From Mucilaginibacter sp. (GTDB lineage: Bacteria > Bacteroidota > Bacteroidia > Sphingobacteriales > Sphingobacteriaceae), in the NCBI RefSeq assembly GCF_025362475.1, contig NZ_JANYGH010000079.1, positions 1 to 64,000 on the forward strand: a stretch of DNA of 64,000 nucleotides. The letters are read 5' to 3'. Below the pieces are notes generated by a model that did not search any database, was not told where the DNA came from, and saw nothing but the letters and a program-made list of their open reading frames with translations. The position numbers were made by a program, and so were the translations under genes. Positions 25,577-34,448 of the stretch are shown here, one piece after another. Positions within the stretch are counted from its first letter, which is position 1; every line of letters starts with the position of its first letter.

Positions 25577-26533
25577 CTAAAATATCGCCTCAGCAATCCT
25601 CTTAGTTGGCCCGGCGTTGCTCATGGTATAAAAGTGCAGTACAGGCACACCAAAAGCCATCAGCTCGCGGCATTGGTTTATCATCCACTCTACACCAATA
25701 TCCTTCACATCTTTTTCACTTTTGCATCCGTTTACTGCATCGCACAGATCTTCCGGCATATCAATATGGAATGTTTTAGCCAGGTTGATCAATTGCTTTG
25801 ATGTGGTAACCGGTTTTAAGCCCGGTATAATAGGTACTGTAATACCATTGGCGCGGCAGTTGTTCACAAAATCGAAATACTTTTGGTTATCAAAGAACAT
25901 CTGGGTTACAATGAAGTTTGCGCCCATATCTACCTTTTGTTTCAGGTATTTAAAATCGGTTTTGAGGTTTGGAGCTTCAAAATGTTTTTCTGGGTAGCCT
26001 GCAATCCCGATACAGAAATCGGTTTTAAGACTGTCATTATTATGCTCATGCAGGTAAACGCCATTGTTCATGTTCACTACCTGTTGCAGCAGGTCGGTAG
26101 CGTAATTATGCCCGTTTGGGGTAGGTACAAAAGAAGCGTCTCCACGTCTTGCATCTCCGCGAAGTACGAGTACATTTTCGATACCCAAAAATTGCAGATC
26201 AACCAAACCATTCTCGGTTTCATCCTTGGTAAAACCACCACACAACAAATGCGGAACGGTATCAACCTTATACTTATTCATAATGGCCGCACAGATAGCA
26301 ATAGTGCCGGGGCGTTTGCGATAGCTCAGTTTCTCCAGCAAACCATTATCGTGCTCCTTATAAATAAAATCCTCGCGCAGCGAAGTAACATCAATAAACG
26401 GCGGTTTAAATTCCATCAACGGATCAATAGCATTGTAGATGCCCTCGATGCTCTGACCCTTTAACGGTGGAATTAGCTCGAAAGAGAATAGTGTTTTGCC
26501 GTTTGCATTTTTTATGTGTTCCGTTATCTTCAT
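25577..26533 (-). CDS. metF: Methylenetetrahydrofolate reductase MetF
   Basis: This FAD enzyme reduces 5,10-methylene-THF to 5-methyl-THF, the methyl donor for MetH. Its 318 residues show the family landmarks FSFELIPPLKG near the start, DVTSLRED, PHLLCGGFTKDE, VLVLRGDARRGD, ATDLLQQV, GANFIVTQMFFDNQKYFDF and PIIPGLKPVTT. It lies downstream of metH on the same strand, separated by a four-helix-bundle gene, so the methionine genes were probably once adjacent and may still be cotranscribed under the SAM riboswitch. Confidence 0.96.
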   Translation of the reverse strand: MKITEHIKNANGKTLFSFELIPPLKGQSIEGIYNAIDPLMEFKPPFIDVTSLREDFIYKEHDNGLLEKLSYRKRPGTIAICAAIMNKYKVDTVPHLLCGGFTKDETENGLVDLQFLGIENVLVLRGDARRGDASFVPTPNGHNYATDLLQQVVNMNNGVYLHEHNNDSLKTDFCIGIAGYPEKHFEAPNLKTDFKYLKQKVDMGANFIVTQMFFDNQKYFDFVNNCRANGITVPIIPGLKPVTTSKQLINLAKTFHIDMPEDLCDAVNGCKSEKDVKDIGVEWMINQCRELMAFGVPVLHFYTMSNAGPTKRIAEAIF

Positions 26534-26538
26534 TATAT

Positions 26539-26565
26539 GGTTCGGGTTACGAGTTGCGGGTTGCG
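26539..26565. repeat. Left flank repeat of the four-helix-bundle cassette
   Basis: A run of cgggttacgagttgcgggttgcg words lies just before metF. It is similar, in inverted orientation, to the run at 26952-26980 on the other side of the four-helix-bundle gene. Confidence 0.5.
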
Positions 26566-26575
26566 TGAAGCTGCC

Positions 26576-26938
26576 CTATTTCGCTAAGTTTGACTTATAA
26601 TAATTAATGAGCCCAGCTAATAATCTTCTTACTTTTTCAAGCTGGTTTAGTAAGTTATCTAATACTTCTTTGTTTATAAAATTAAGGTCGAAAGATAGAT
26701 AAAACTGGGTTTCTAATTCGTATGCCGAGCCTCGTGCTATGAAAAAAAATTGCAGGGAGTCTTTCCCGTGATTCCTTCCCGATCCTTCAGCTATGTTAGA
26801 TGGGATAGATATAGCCGCACGTTTGATTTGCGACTGCAAGGCAAAGATTTCTTCCTTGGGGAAATCAATCATGCTTGTGTAAACAAGCTTAACTAATATC
26901 CTTGCCTCTTTCCATACATCTAAATCAGTATATACCAT
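26576..26938 (-). CDS. Four-helix-bundle protein (23S rRNA intervening-sequence family)
   Basis: The 120-residue protein has the family hallmarks: TDLDVWKEARILVKLVY, FALQSQIKRAAISIPSNIAEG, GSAYELETQFYL and a final helix. I chose ATG 26938 because residues before it derive from the flanking repeat. The family was first found inside 23S rRNA genes and is related to diversity-generating-element Avd proteins; its role outside rRNA is unknown. Here it sits between metH and metF with related repeats on both sides, like an inserted cassette. Confidence 0.9.
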   Translation of the reverse strand: MVYTDLDVWKEARILVKLVYTSMIDFPKEEIFALQSQIKRAAISIPSNIAEGSGRNHGKDSLQFFFIARGSAYELETQFYLSFDLNFINKEVLDNLLNQLEKVRRLLAGLINYYKSNLAK

Positions 26939-26951
26939 TTTTATTTTTTCC

Positions 26952-26980
26952 CGAAACTCGCAACCCGAGCCTCGCAACAA
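26952..26980. repeat. Right flank repeat of the four-helix-bundle cassette
   Basis: cccgaaactcgcaacccgag and gcctcgcaac lie directly before the metH stop. Reverse-complemented, they share the cgggttgcgag word with 26539-26565. Confidence 0.5.
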
Positions 26981-26981
26981 C

Positions 26982-29900
26982 TCAATAATTAATATTCGGA
27001 CCTAACCAGCGTTCAACCGTTTCGAGATCCATGTTTTTCCTAACCGCGTAATCCTCAATCTGGTCCTTGCTAATCTTGCCAAGCCCAAAATACCTTGCCT
27101 GCGGATGCGCGAAATAGAAACCGCTTACCGATGCAGCCGGGGTCATCGCCAGGCTTTCAGTCAGGTGCATTTTGGCGGTATCTTCTGCTTTTAACAATTC
27201 AAACAAGGTTGTTTTTTCCGTATGATCCGGACAGGCGGGATAACCCGGTGCCGGGCGGATACCCTGGTAGTCTTCTTTAATCAGGTCTTCAGTGCTTAAC
27301 TTTTCTCCTTTAGAGTAGCCCCAGTATTCCTTACGTACCAGTTCATGCATTTTCTCAGCAAAGGCTTCGGCAAGGCGGTCGGCAAGGGCTTTGGCCATAA
27401 TACTGTTATAGTCGTCATGGTCGGCCTCAAATTCCGCTACCATCTCGTCGCAGCCAATACCTGTAGTTACCGCAAAGCCGCCAAAATAATCAGGAACTCC
27501 ACTTTCTTTTGGCGCGATAAAATCTGATAACGCATAATAAGGATCGCCCTTTACCTTTTCGGCCTGCTGGCGAAGCGTATGAATGCGGGTGAGCAACTGC
27601 GTTCTGCTTTCATCTGTATACAATTCAATATCATCACCAACACTGTTAGCAGGCCAAAAACCTATTACGCCATTAGCCTGCAATAGTTTTTGATCTACAA
27701 TTTTCTTCAACAGCTCCTGTGCATCATCAAAAAGTTTTTTGGCTTCGTCGCCCACAAATTTATCCGCAAATATTTTAGGGTAGCTGCCGCGCAATTCCCA
27801 GGTATGGAAAAACGGTGTCCAGTCGATATAGGGAACAAGCTCTTCCAGCGGGTACGACTCCAATACTTTGGTACCGGTAAACGTTGGCTTAGGCGCAATA
27901 TCACCATCCAGACTGATCTGAAATTTTGACTGCCTGGCCTGATCAATGGTGACAAAGCGCTTGTCGGATTTTTTATTCAAATGCGCTTCGCGCGATTTGG
28001 CGTACTCGTCTTTAATATTTTTAATGTAAGCATCACGGTTTTCGCGGTTCATCAAACTGCTGCAAACAGTAACACTACGCGATGCATCCAATACATGAAT
28101 AGCAGCACCCGAGTAATGAGGATCAACCTTTACTGCAGCGTGAATACGTGATGTGGTAGCCCCGCCAATAATCAACGGAATAGTAAAGCCCTCCCGTTCC
28201 ATCTCTTTGGCAAAATGCACCATCTCATCAAGTGATGGGGTGATCAATCCGCTTAGGCCGATAATATCTACGTTTTGTTTTTTGGCTTCCTCGATGATTC
28301 TTTGTGCGGGCACCATTACGCCAAGGTCAATTACCTCGAAGTTATTACAGGCCAAAACTACGCCCACTATATTTTTACCAATATCGTGCACATCGCCCTT
28401 TACGGTAGCCATGAGTACCTTACCGGCATTGGCACGCTGATCTGCATTGGCATTGTTTTTCTTTTCCTCTTCAATGAAGGGCAACAGGTAAGCCACCGCC
28501 TTTTTCATTACACGGGCCGATTTTACCACCTGTGGCAAAAACATTTTACCGGCACCAAACAGATCACCAACGATGTTCATGCCGTCCATTAGCGGACCCT
28601 CAATCACCTCCAGTGGTTTATCATAAGCCTGGCGCGCCTCTTCCACATCATCATCCAGGTATTCAATAATACCTTTAACTAACGCGTGTGATAAACGTTT
28701 GGCTACTGGTTGTTTACGCCATTCTTCATCGCGTACAATCTCTCTACCTTTACTTTTAATGGTATCGGCATACTCTACAAGTCGCTCGGTCGAATCATCA
28801 CGGCGGTTAAGCAATACATCCTCCACCAGCTCCAGCAGGGTTTTATCAATCTCTTCATAAACTTCCAGCATCCCGGCGTTTACAATACCCATATCCATAC
28901 CCGCTTTAATAGCATGATACAGGAATGCCGAGTGCATAGCCTCGCGCACAACATTGTTTCCCCTAAAAGAGAATGAAATATTACTCACCCCGCCGCTTAC
29001 TTTGGCGTGAGGCAGGTTTTGCTTTATCCAGCGGGTAGCTTCAATAAAATCAACCGCGTAGTTGTTGTGCTCTTCCAGGCCGGTGGCAACAGTTAATATA
29101 TTCGGGTCGAAAATAATATCCTGCGGAGGGAAACCAACCACATCAACCAATATATCGTATGAGCGTTTACAAATCTCAATCCGGCGCTGTAATGAATCGG
29201 CCTGTCCGGTTTCGTCAAAAGCCATCACCACGGCAGCGGCGCCGTAGCTTAATATTTTGCGGGCATACTCAATAAACTTTTCTTCGCCCTCTTTAAGGGA
29301 GATAGAGTTTACGATGCCCTTACCCTGGATACATTTTAAGCCAGCCTCAATAACCGTCCATTTAGATGAATCAATCATGATGGGCAATTTGGCAATATCG
29401 GGTTCGGAGGCTACCAGGTTCAGGAATTTAACCATCACCGCTTCCGAATCAATCATCCCCTCATCCATGTTGATATCAATCACCTGGGCACCGCCCTCAA
29501 CCTGTTGCAGGGCCACAGCCAAAGCGGCTTCATAATCCTCGGCTAATATCAGTTTTGAGAATTTTGGCGATCCGGTGATATTGGTACGCTCACCTACGTT
29601 CACAAAAATACTTTCGGGCTTTATGGTAACGGCCTCTAAACCACTCAGGCGAAGATCAGGCTCCACTTCCGGGATTCTCCGGGGTGGATACTTAGATGCC
29701 CGCTCGGCAATACATTTGATGTGTTCCGGTGTAGTACCACAACAACCACCCACTATATTAACCAGCCCGGCTTTGATAAAATCATCAACCTGGTGAGCAG
29801 TTTCATGAGCAGTTTCGTCATACTGACCAAACTCATTCGGCAAGCCGGCGTTTGGATAAGCTGATATATATACATCGGCTTTTTCAGAAAGTTCTGCAAG

Positions 29901-30656
29901 GTGCGGGCGCATTTCCCTTGCACCTAAAGCGCAGTTTAAACCTACCGAAAGCAGGTTGGCATGGCGGATAGAATTCCAGAAAGCCTCAACAGTTTGCCCC
30001 GATAATGTACGCCCGGAAGCGTCGGTAATAGTACCCGAGATCATCACCGGCAGATGCTTGCCAGATTCATTTGCATAACGGTTGATGGCAAACAAAGCAG
30101 CCTTGGCATTCAGGGTATCAAATATGGTTTCAACCAGTAACAAATCCGATCCGCCATCAACCAGACCGCGAACCTGGTCGTAATAAGCATCGGCCAGATC
30201 ATCAAAAGTAACCGCCCGGTAACCCGGATCATTAACATCAGGCGAAAGGGAAGCAGTACGGTTGGTTGGCCCAACAGCCCCGGCCACAAAACGTGGTTTA
30301 TCCGGTGTTTTTATATTGTACTCATCAGCAACTTCGCGGGCAAGGTGTGCACCTTCATAGCTAAGCTCATAGGCCAGTTCTTCCAGCTTATAATCGGCAA
30401 GGGAAATTATTTGTGTGCTAAAAGTATTTGTCTCGATGATATCCGCGCCGGCATCCAAATATTCGGCATGTATGGCCTTAATGATATCCGGGCGTGTGAT
30501 ATTCAAAAGGTCATTATTCCCCTGCAGATCGCTATTGTGATCTTTAAATCTTTCCCCACGAAAATCCTTCTCGGTAAGCTGGTACCGCTGTATCATGGTG
30601 CCCATGGCGCCGTCGATCACAAGGATGCGTTTTTCTAATTCTTTTCTAATATCCAT
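26982..30656 (-). CDS. metH: Cobalamin-dependent methionine synthase MetH
   Basis: MetH transfers the methyl group of 5-methyl-THF via cobalamin to homocysteine. Four modules are visible in the 1224 residues: homocysteine binding (DGAMGTMIQRYQL, zinc site VGGCCGTTPEH), pterin binding (VGERTNITGSPKF, INMDEGMIDSE), cobalamin cap plus B12 domain (GDVHDIGKNIVGVVL with the axial His) and a SAM-dependent reactivation domain toward the C-terminus (RPAPGYPACPDH). I place the start at ATG 30656, since upstream in-frame residues come from an intergenic repeat. A SAM-I riboswitch lies upstream, so high SAM should shut expression off. Confidence 0.97.
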   Translation of the reverse strand: MDIRKELEKRILVIDGAMGTMIQRYQLTEKDFRGERFKDHNSDLQGNNDLLNITRPDIIKAIHAEYLDAGADIIETNTFSTQIISLADYKLEELAYELSYEGAHLAREVADEYNIKTPDKPRFVAGAVGPTNRTASLSPDVNDPGYRAVTFDDLADAYYDQVRGLVDGGSDLLLVETIFDTLNAKAALFAINRYANESGKHLPVMISGTITDASGRTLSGQTVEAFWNSIRHANLLSVGLNCALGAREMRPHLAELSEKADVYISAYPNAGLPNEFGQYDETAHETAHQVDDFIKAGLVNIVGGCCGTTPEHIKCIAERASKYPPRRIPEVEPDLRLSGLEAVTIKPESIFVNVGERTNITGSPKFSKLILAEDYEAALAVALQQVEGGAQVIDINMDEGMIDSEAVMVKFLNLVASEPDIAKLPIMIDSSKWTVIEAGLKCIQGKGIVNSISLKEGEEKFIEYARKILSYGAAAVVMAFDETGQADSLQRRIEICKRSYDILVDVVGFPPQDIIFDPNILTVATGLEEHNNYAVDFIEATRWIKQNLPHAKVSGGVSNISFSFRGNNVVREAMHSAFLYHAIKAGMDMGIVNAGMLEVYEEIDKTLLELVEDVLLNRRDDSTERLVEYADTIKSKGREIVRDEEWRKQPVAKRLSHALVKGIIEYLDDDVEEARQAYDKPLEVIEGPLMDGMNIVGDLFGAGKMFLPQVVKSARVMKKAVAYLLPFIEEEKKNNANADQRANAGKVLMATVKGDVHDIGKNIVGVVLACNNFEVIDLGVMVPAQRIIEEAKKQNVDIIGLSGLITPSLDEMVHFAKEMEREGFTIPLIIGGATTSRIHAAVKVDPHYSGAAIHVLDASRSVTVCSSLMNRENRDAYIKNIKDEYAKSREAHLNKKSDKRFVTIDQARQSKFQISLDGDIAPKPTFTGTKVLESYPLEELVPYIDWTPFFHTWELRGSYPKIFADKFVGDEAKKLFDDAQELLKKIVDQKLLQANGVIGFWPANSVGDDIELYTDESRTQLLTRIHTLRQQAEKVKGDPYYALSDFIAPKESGVPDYFGGFAVTTGIGCDEMVAEFEADHDDYNSIMAKALADRLAEAFAEKMHELVRKEYWGYSKGEKLSTEDLIKEDYQGIRPAPGYPACPDHTEKTTLFELLKAEDTAKMHLTESLAMTPAASVSGFYFAHPQARYFGLGKISKDQIEDYAVRKNMDLETVERWLGPNINY

Positions 30657-30660
30657 TGAT

Positions 30661-30776
30661 AGTATCAAGTAATTAGTATCAAGTATCAAGTACGGCAAAT
30701 TCCGGTGCTTGATTTTAATTAGGTCATGATACAAGCAAAAAAATGTCTTGATACCTGATACTAACTACTTGATACT
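30661..30776. repeat. Inverted repeat of tatcaagta words between riboswitch and metH
   Basis: Two 30 bp arms (30661-30690 and 30747-30776) built from agtatcaagta and gtatcaag words are complementary at 28 of 30 positions. The same words recur at 46759-46844. The element occupies nearly all of the leader between the riboswitch and the metH ATG and would fold into a long hairpin in the mRNA. Confidence 0.8.
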
Positions 30777-30782
30777 TAAAAA

Positions 30783-30820
30783 ACTTATTTCGAAAAGTCG
30801 GGTGTTATTTTGACTTTCGC
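30783..30820 (-). terminator. Possible expression-platform terminator of the riboswitch
   Basis: On the minus strand, gcgaaagtc pairs with gacttttcg, and a T-run follows after a few bases. Its 5' arm overlaps the end of riboswitch stem P1, as expected for a switch between terminator and antiterminator. The distance from stem to T-run is longer than ideal. Confidence 0.45.
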
Positions 30821-30927
30821 TTATCTTTCCCAGGGCCGTGCGGCTGGCTGAGTAGAATGTAGCACCTTGTGAAGCACAGGTTGCTAAGACATCGCAGGGT
30901 CTAATCCCTCCGTCTTTCTCCATAAGC
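30819..30927 (-). ncRNA. SAM-I (S-box) riboswitch
   Basis: The minus strand carries the S-box core in order: P1 strand gcttat, ggagggattagaccc, gatgtcttagcaacc, aaggtgctacattc, and the closing gaaagataagc that pairs with the first strand. It is located upstream of metH, the expected target. S-box RNAs bind S-adenosylmethionine and then repress the downstream gene. There is 162 bp between the aptamer and the ATG, mostly occupied by a repeat. Confidence 0.9.
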
Positions 30928-31060
30928 ATTGCAAAGGTGCATAATAATGCGGTAAAATGCAATAGTGTATATCTTCACGTATCTGTACGCTAAGTAAATT
31001 TACGCATACAAAAAAAGCCGCCTTTTCAGGCAGCTTTTAATAATAAATGTTTTGCTAATA
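30928..31060. other. metH promoter region
   Basis: Upstream of the riboswitch lies acgtatctgtacgc at 30977-30990 and gtaaatttacgc at 30993-31004, reminiscent of the candidate operators near 21056 and 22299 but less similar. The right end holds the terminator of the Bax-inhibitor gene. Confidence 0.35.
31010..31040 (-). terminator. Terminator of the Bax inhibitor-1 family gene
   Basis: On the minus strand, aaaagctgcc and ggcggctttttt flank a short loop, giving a GC stem with a T-run 20 bp past the stop. Confidence 0.75.
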
Positions 31061-31792
31061 TTATTTTCTTCTGCCGAATAAACGCAGGATCATCAGGAAA
31101 AGGTTGATGAAATCAAGGTATAATGTTAAGCCACCCATAAGGGCCATTTTTTTTGCCGAAGCATCGCCATATTCAAGGCCGGCGCCAATACGCTTAAGTT
31201 TTTGAACATCATATGCCGTTAAGCCAACAAAAACAGCTATACCAACGTAGCTAATAATATATTCTAATTGGGTACTGTGCATAAACATGTTAAATATTGA
31301 TGCTACAATTATACCAATCAGGCCCATTATCATTATCGACCCAAAGTTTGTAAGATCGGTTTTCGTGGTATATCCGGCAACTGCCATAACGCCAAACACT
31401 ACCGAGGTTGTAACAAATACACCCACTACAGAGCTTGTCGCATATACTAAAAGAATGTAGCTTAAACTTACTCCCATTATTGCCGAAAATGCAACAAAAA
31501 GCAATGCTAAAACCCCGTAAGACAAGCGGTTAAAACCAAACGAGATAATTAACACAAAAGCAAGCGGAGCAAACATTACAATAGTACCTAAACCTGTGTT
31601 ACCACCTGTTTCCGGGTTTCTGAGCATTTCATACAATGCCTGGTTATTTGAAAAAACAAAAGCGCAAAAGGCAGAAAGGCCTAAGGCAACAAACATCCAT
31701 AAAAATACATTAGCTATAAATTTACGGGATGCATCTTGTTCTGTTAATTGTATTACGTTTTTGTAAACGTATTCAGGATCTTTAGTTTCCAT
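31061..31792 (-). CDS. Bax inhibitor-1/YccA family membrane protein
   Basis: The 243-residue protein has seven hydrophobic helices and the family end AYDVQKLKR...YLDFINLFLMILRLFG, with the conserved Asp residues thought to gate a calcium/proton leak in bacterial homologues. It is in the inner membrane. The physiological role in bacteria is poorly defined. It is a single gene with its own terminator. The start is the ATG at 31792, followed by a short polar N-terminus (KDPEYVYKNVIQLTEQDASRKF) as in relatives. Confidence 0.93.
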   Translation of the reverse strand: METKDPEYVYKNVIQLTEQDASRKFIANVFLWMFVALGLSAFCAFVFSNNQALYEMLRNPETGGNTGLGTIVMFAPLAFVLIISFGFNRLSYGVLALLFVAFSAIMGVSLSYILLVYATSSVVGVFVTTSVVFGVMAVAGYTTKTDLTNFGSIMIMGLIGIIVASIFNMFMHSTQLEYIISYVGIAVFVGLTAYDVQKLKRIGAGLEYGDASAKKMALMGGLTLYLDFINLFLMILRLFGRRK

Positions 31793-31906
31793 TTTTTTAT
31801 AAATAATTCTTATACGAATTTACGAATAATAAGTGAATATCATGTGAAGATTGTTTGTGGAGAGTCAAGAGATCAGGACCTAAACCGGTTAACTCCACAC
31901 GGCCGA

Positions 31907-32890
31907 TTATTTCTTCAGCACATCCTTTTTCAAATGCCCCTGTAATTGCGGATTTTGTGGGGGAAGATTTTTCACTTCTCTTTCAACCTCGGTTTGTTGA
32001 ACAGAAACCGCGTAATCTGCCGGTTCAATACGGCTGCCAATGGCCTCGGCGTATACCTGGGTAAACTCGGCGCCAATGTATAATATAGCTGATGTATAAT
32101 AGATCCAAACCAAAATAACAATGATGGAGCCTGCAGCTCCGTAAGCAGAACCCTGAGCCGTATATTGAATATACAGACTAATCATATACTGACCAAGCAT
32201 AAAAAGCAACGACGTAAAAAAAGCGCCAGACCGTACATCTTTCCACTTGATTTTTACATCGGGCAAAAACTTAAAGATGATGCCAAACAAAGTAGTAATT
32301 ACGATGACAGTGATAGCCAGGTTAATTCCTTTTAACAGTAATCCTGTTACAACGGGGATAAAATGTTGTATTTTATCCTTCAAGGCATCAAGTATAATAT
32401 TTACTGCAAGTGTAGCTAAAAGCAAAAAACCAAGGCTTATAATTAGTGAAAAAGATACAAATCGATTTTTGAGCAGTTGAACCCAGCCGCGTTTTGGCTT
32501 GGCTTTTACCCGCCAAATGGTGTTCAATGAATCCTGTATCTCAACAAAAATGCTGCTTGCGCCTAATAACAGGGTAATTACACCAATTATTACCGCCAAT
32601 CCCGATTTGCCCGAAAGCGCCAGGTGCTTTAATATATCTTGGATTTGTAAAGCTGCCCCTGAGCCCACATAATGGGCAATTTGTGGATACAATCTGTCGG
32701 TAGCTGCATCCTGCCCAAAAACCAAACCCGCTACCGATATAATGATGATAAGCAAGGGGGCTATGGAAAACACGGTATAGTAAGCCAAAGACGCACTCAA
32801 TTTTAAACCATTATCACTACTAAAGCCTGAAAAGGTTGCCACTAAAACCTTCCAAAGCTGTGTTAAATATTCCTTGCTTAAAAAACTCAT
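31907..32890 (-). CDS. YihY/BrkB family inner-membrane protein
   Basis: About six membrane helices carry the family motifs LSASLAYYTVFSIAPLLIIII, WVQLLKNRFVSFSLI, PDVKIKWKDVRSGAFFTSLLF and YGAAGSIIVILVWIYYTSAILYIGAEFTQVYAEAIGSRI. The 327 residues match the family. It was once annotated as ribonuclease BN in error, and its true function is unknown. The polar ~40-residue tail is typical for Bacteroidota members. Confidence 0.92.
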   Translation of the reverse strand: MSFLSKEYLTQLWKVLVATFSGFSSDNGLKLSASLAYYTVFSIAPLLIIIISVAGLVFGQDAATDRLYPQIAHYVGSGAALQIQDILKHLALSGKSGLAVIIGVITLLLGASSIFVEIQDSLNTIWRVKAKPKRGWVQLLKNRFVSFSLIISLGFLLLATLAVNIILDALKDKIQHFIPVVTGLLLKGINLAITVIVITTLFGIIFKFLPDVKIKWKDVRSGAFFTSLLFMLGQYMISLYIQYTAQGSAYGAAGSIIVILVWIYYTSAILYIGAEFTQVYAEAIGSRIEPADYAVSVQQTEVEREVKNLPPQNPQLQGHLKKDVLKK

Positions 32891-32974
32891 TCCTTATTTT
32901 TTTAATTATACTGCTTAAACCCATATTGCAAAGCAATTTTAATGCCTTTAAGCAAATGGTGATTAAAATTCCAA

Positions 32975-33079
32975 TTACAAAGCTGTAAAAGGGGAATCGG
33001 GCGGCTGGCAATCAGGCCATTCGCCAAAATCATCATTCCACCATTCACTTTTTAGTACGGTGAAACCATGCGTTTGCAT
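32975..33079 (-). CDS. Possible small protein (34 aa)
   Basis: A short frame runs from ATG 33079 to TAA 32975 and reads as an acidic, Trp-rich peptide containing SEWWNDDFGEWPDCQPPDS. The composition is protein-like, but there is no ribosome-binding site or family match that I know. It occupies the middle of the gap between ald and the YihY gene. Confidence 0.25.
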   Translation of the reverse strand: MQTHGFTVLKSEWWNDDFGEWPDCQPPDSPFTAL

Positions 33080-33165
33080 ATCCGGGGGCTGTCAATATAC
33101 TTGTAGTGTTGTGCTGGGCGTTGTTGTTTACAATTAAAAGCAACAAGGCAGCAAGCCGACAAAGT

Positions 33166-34392
33166 TTACCGGTTTGATACAATAAGCAAATCAAGATCTT
33201 TACATGGGATGCCGAAACGCTCGCCGATGTGTTTGTTTGTAAGATGGCCCTGGTAAATATAAACAGCATTACGCACACCCGATTTTTGCCATATCACATT
33301 CTTGATACCTCCATGTTCGCCAATATCCAGCAGGATAGGAGCAAAAATATTGGTAAGCGCATAGGTGGCCGTACGGGCAACTCTTGAAGCTATATTGGGC
33401 ACGCAATAATGGATCACATCATATTTGCGAAACACCGGGTGAGTATGATTGGTAACTTCGGATGTTTCAAAGCAGCCGCCCTGGTCAATACTTACATCAA
33501 TAATTACCGAATCGCGCTTCATGCGGCTAACGGTTGTTTCTGATATAATGCAGGGACTGCGTCCATCCTCCGCGCGCATGGCCCCAATAGCCACATCGCA
33601 TGTAGTAATCGCCTTTTCCAATACTATTGGTTGTACTACAGAGGTAAAAACCCGGCTGCCAATATTGTTTTGCAAACGTCGCAGTTTGTATATTGATGGG
33701 TCAAAAACCTTTACCTCGGCGCCTAACGATATAGCGGTGCGCGCGGCATATTCACCCACAGTACCGGCACCCAGTATCACGATCTCTGTTGGCGGAACGC
33801 CGGTAATGCCTCCCAGCATCAGGCCTTTACCTTCAAAAACGTTACTTAAATATTCGGCGGCAATTAATATGGATGTAGCGCCCACAATCTCGCTCATGGC
33901 CCTTACCACGCTAAGAGAGCCTCCTTCATCGCGCAAATGCTCAAAGCATAGCGCGGTTATTTTTTTATTGATGAGGGCATGCAGGCAATCTGCTTTAAGT
34001 GTTGCCATTTGCAGGGCCGAAATCAGTATCTGTCCGGGCTTCATCATTTCAATCTCCTGCTTCATAGGAGGAGCGATTTTTATGATGATATCCGCCTCAT
34101 AAACAGCTTTGGTATCATATACAATATGAGCTCCCTGCTCGCTGTAATCTTTGTCGCTAAAATTGGCGGCCTGCCCGGCATTACTTTCCAGCATTACATG
34201 ATGTCCGTTATTTACCAATAACGCTACCGAAAGTGGCGTAAGCGGAATCCTGTTTTCCTGGAAGGAAATCTCCTTGGGAATGCCGATAAATAGTTTGTTT
34301 TTTTTGCTTTTAACCTCCAGCATCGACTCCTGCGGTTGCATCATTGCCTGTTTGGCAACATCCGAAAACCCGCTGTATATCCCTGAACTCAT
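33166..34392 (-). CDS. ald: Alanine dehydrogenase (divergent Bacteroidota form)
   Basis: This is a predicted NAD-dependent alanine/pyruvate interconverting enzyme. Landmarks are IGIPKEISFQENRIPLTP, a substrate-binding Lys in IIKIAPP, the NAD site VILGAGTVGEYAAR, VIIDVSIDQGGCFETS with the catalytic Asp, and HYCVPNIASRVARTATYALTN. It has 408 residues with a ~30-residue N-terminal extension beyond the usual ~370. The segment that normally reads LHLA, with a catalytic His, is LQMA here, so activity may differ from classical Ald. It lies 56 bp downstream of tsaE on the same strand and is probably cotranscribed with it. Confidence 0.85.
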   Translation of the reverse strand: MSSGIYSGFSDVAKQAMMQPQESMLEVKSKKNKLFIGIPKEISFQENRIPLTPLSVALLVNNGHHVMLESNAGQAANFSDKDYSEQGAHIVYDTKAVYEADIIIKIAPPMKQEIEMMKPGQILISALQMATLKADCLHALINKKITALCFEHLRDEGGSLSVVRAMSEIVGATSILIAAEYLSNVFEGKGLMLGGITGVPPTEIVILGAGTVGEYAARTAISLGAEVKVFDPSIYKLRRLQNNIGSRVFTSVVQPIVLEKAITTCDVAIGAMRAEDGRSPCIISETTVSRMKRDSVIIDVSIDQGGCFETSEVTNHTHPVFRKYDVIHYCVPNIASRVARTATYALTNIFAPILLDIGEHGGIKNVIWQKSGVRNAVYIYQGHLTNKHIGERFGIPCKDLDLLIVSNR

Positions 34393-34448
34393 TTGTGTGT
34401 GTTATTTTTCTGGCTGATGAAGATAAGAAAAAACGACTTATCATAAAA

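Noticed and set aside
25883..26464. 193-codon open frame opposite metF
   Set aside because: Shadow of metF. The translated product has no domain-like pattern.
30657..30734. N-terminal extension of MetH
   Set aside because: The extra 26 residues are a translation of the tatcaagta repeat. MetH homology begins at ATG 30656.
30765..30962. Open minus-strand frame upstream of metH
   Set aside because: It lies over the SAM riboswitch and its terminator. The sequence is explained by RNA structure, not coding.
33449..34102. 217-codon open frame opposite ald
   Set aside because: Shadow of the alanine dehydrogenase gene, with no independent support.
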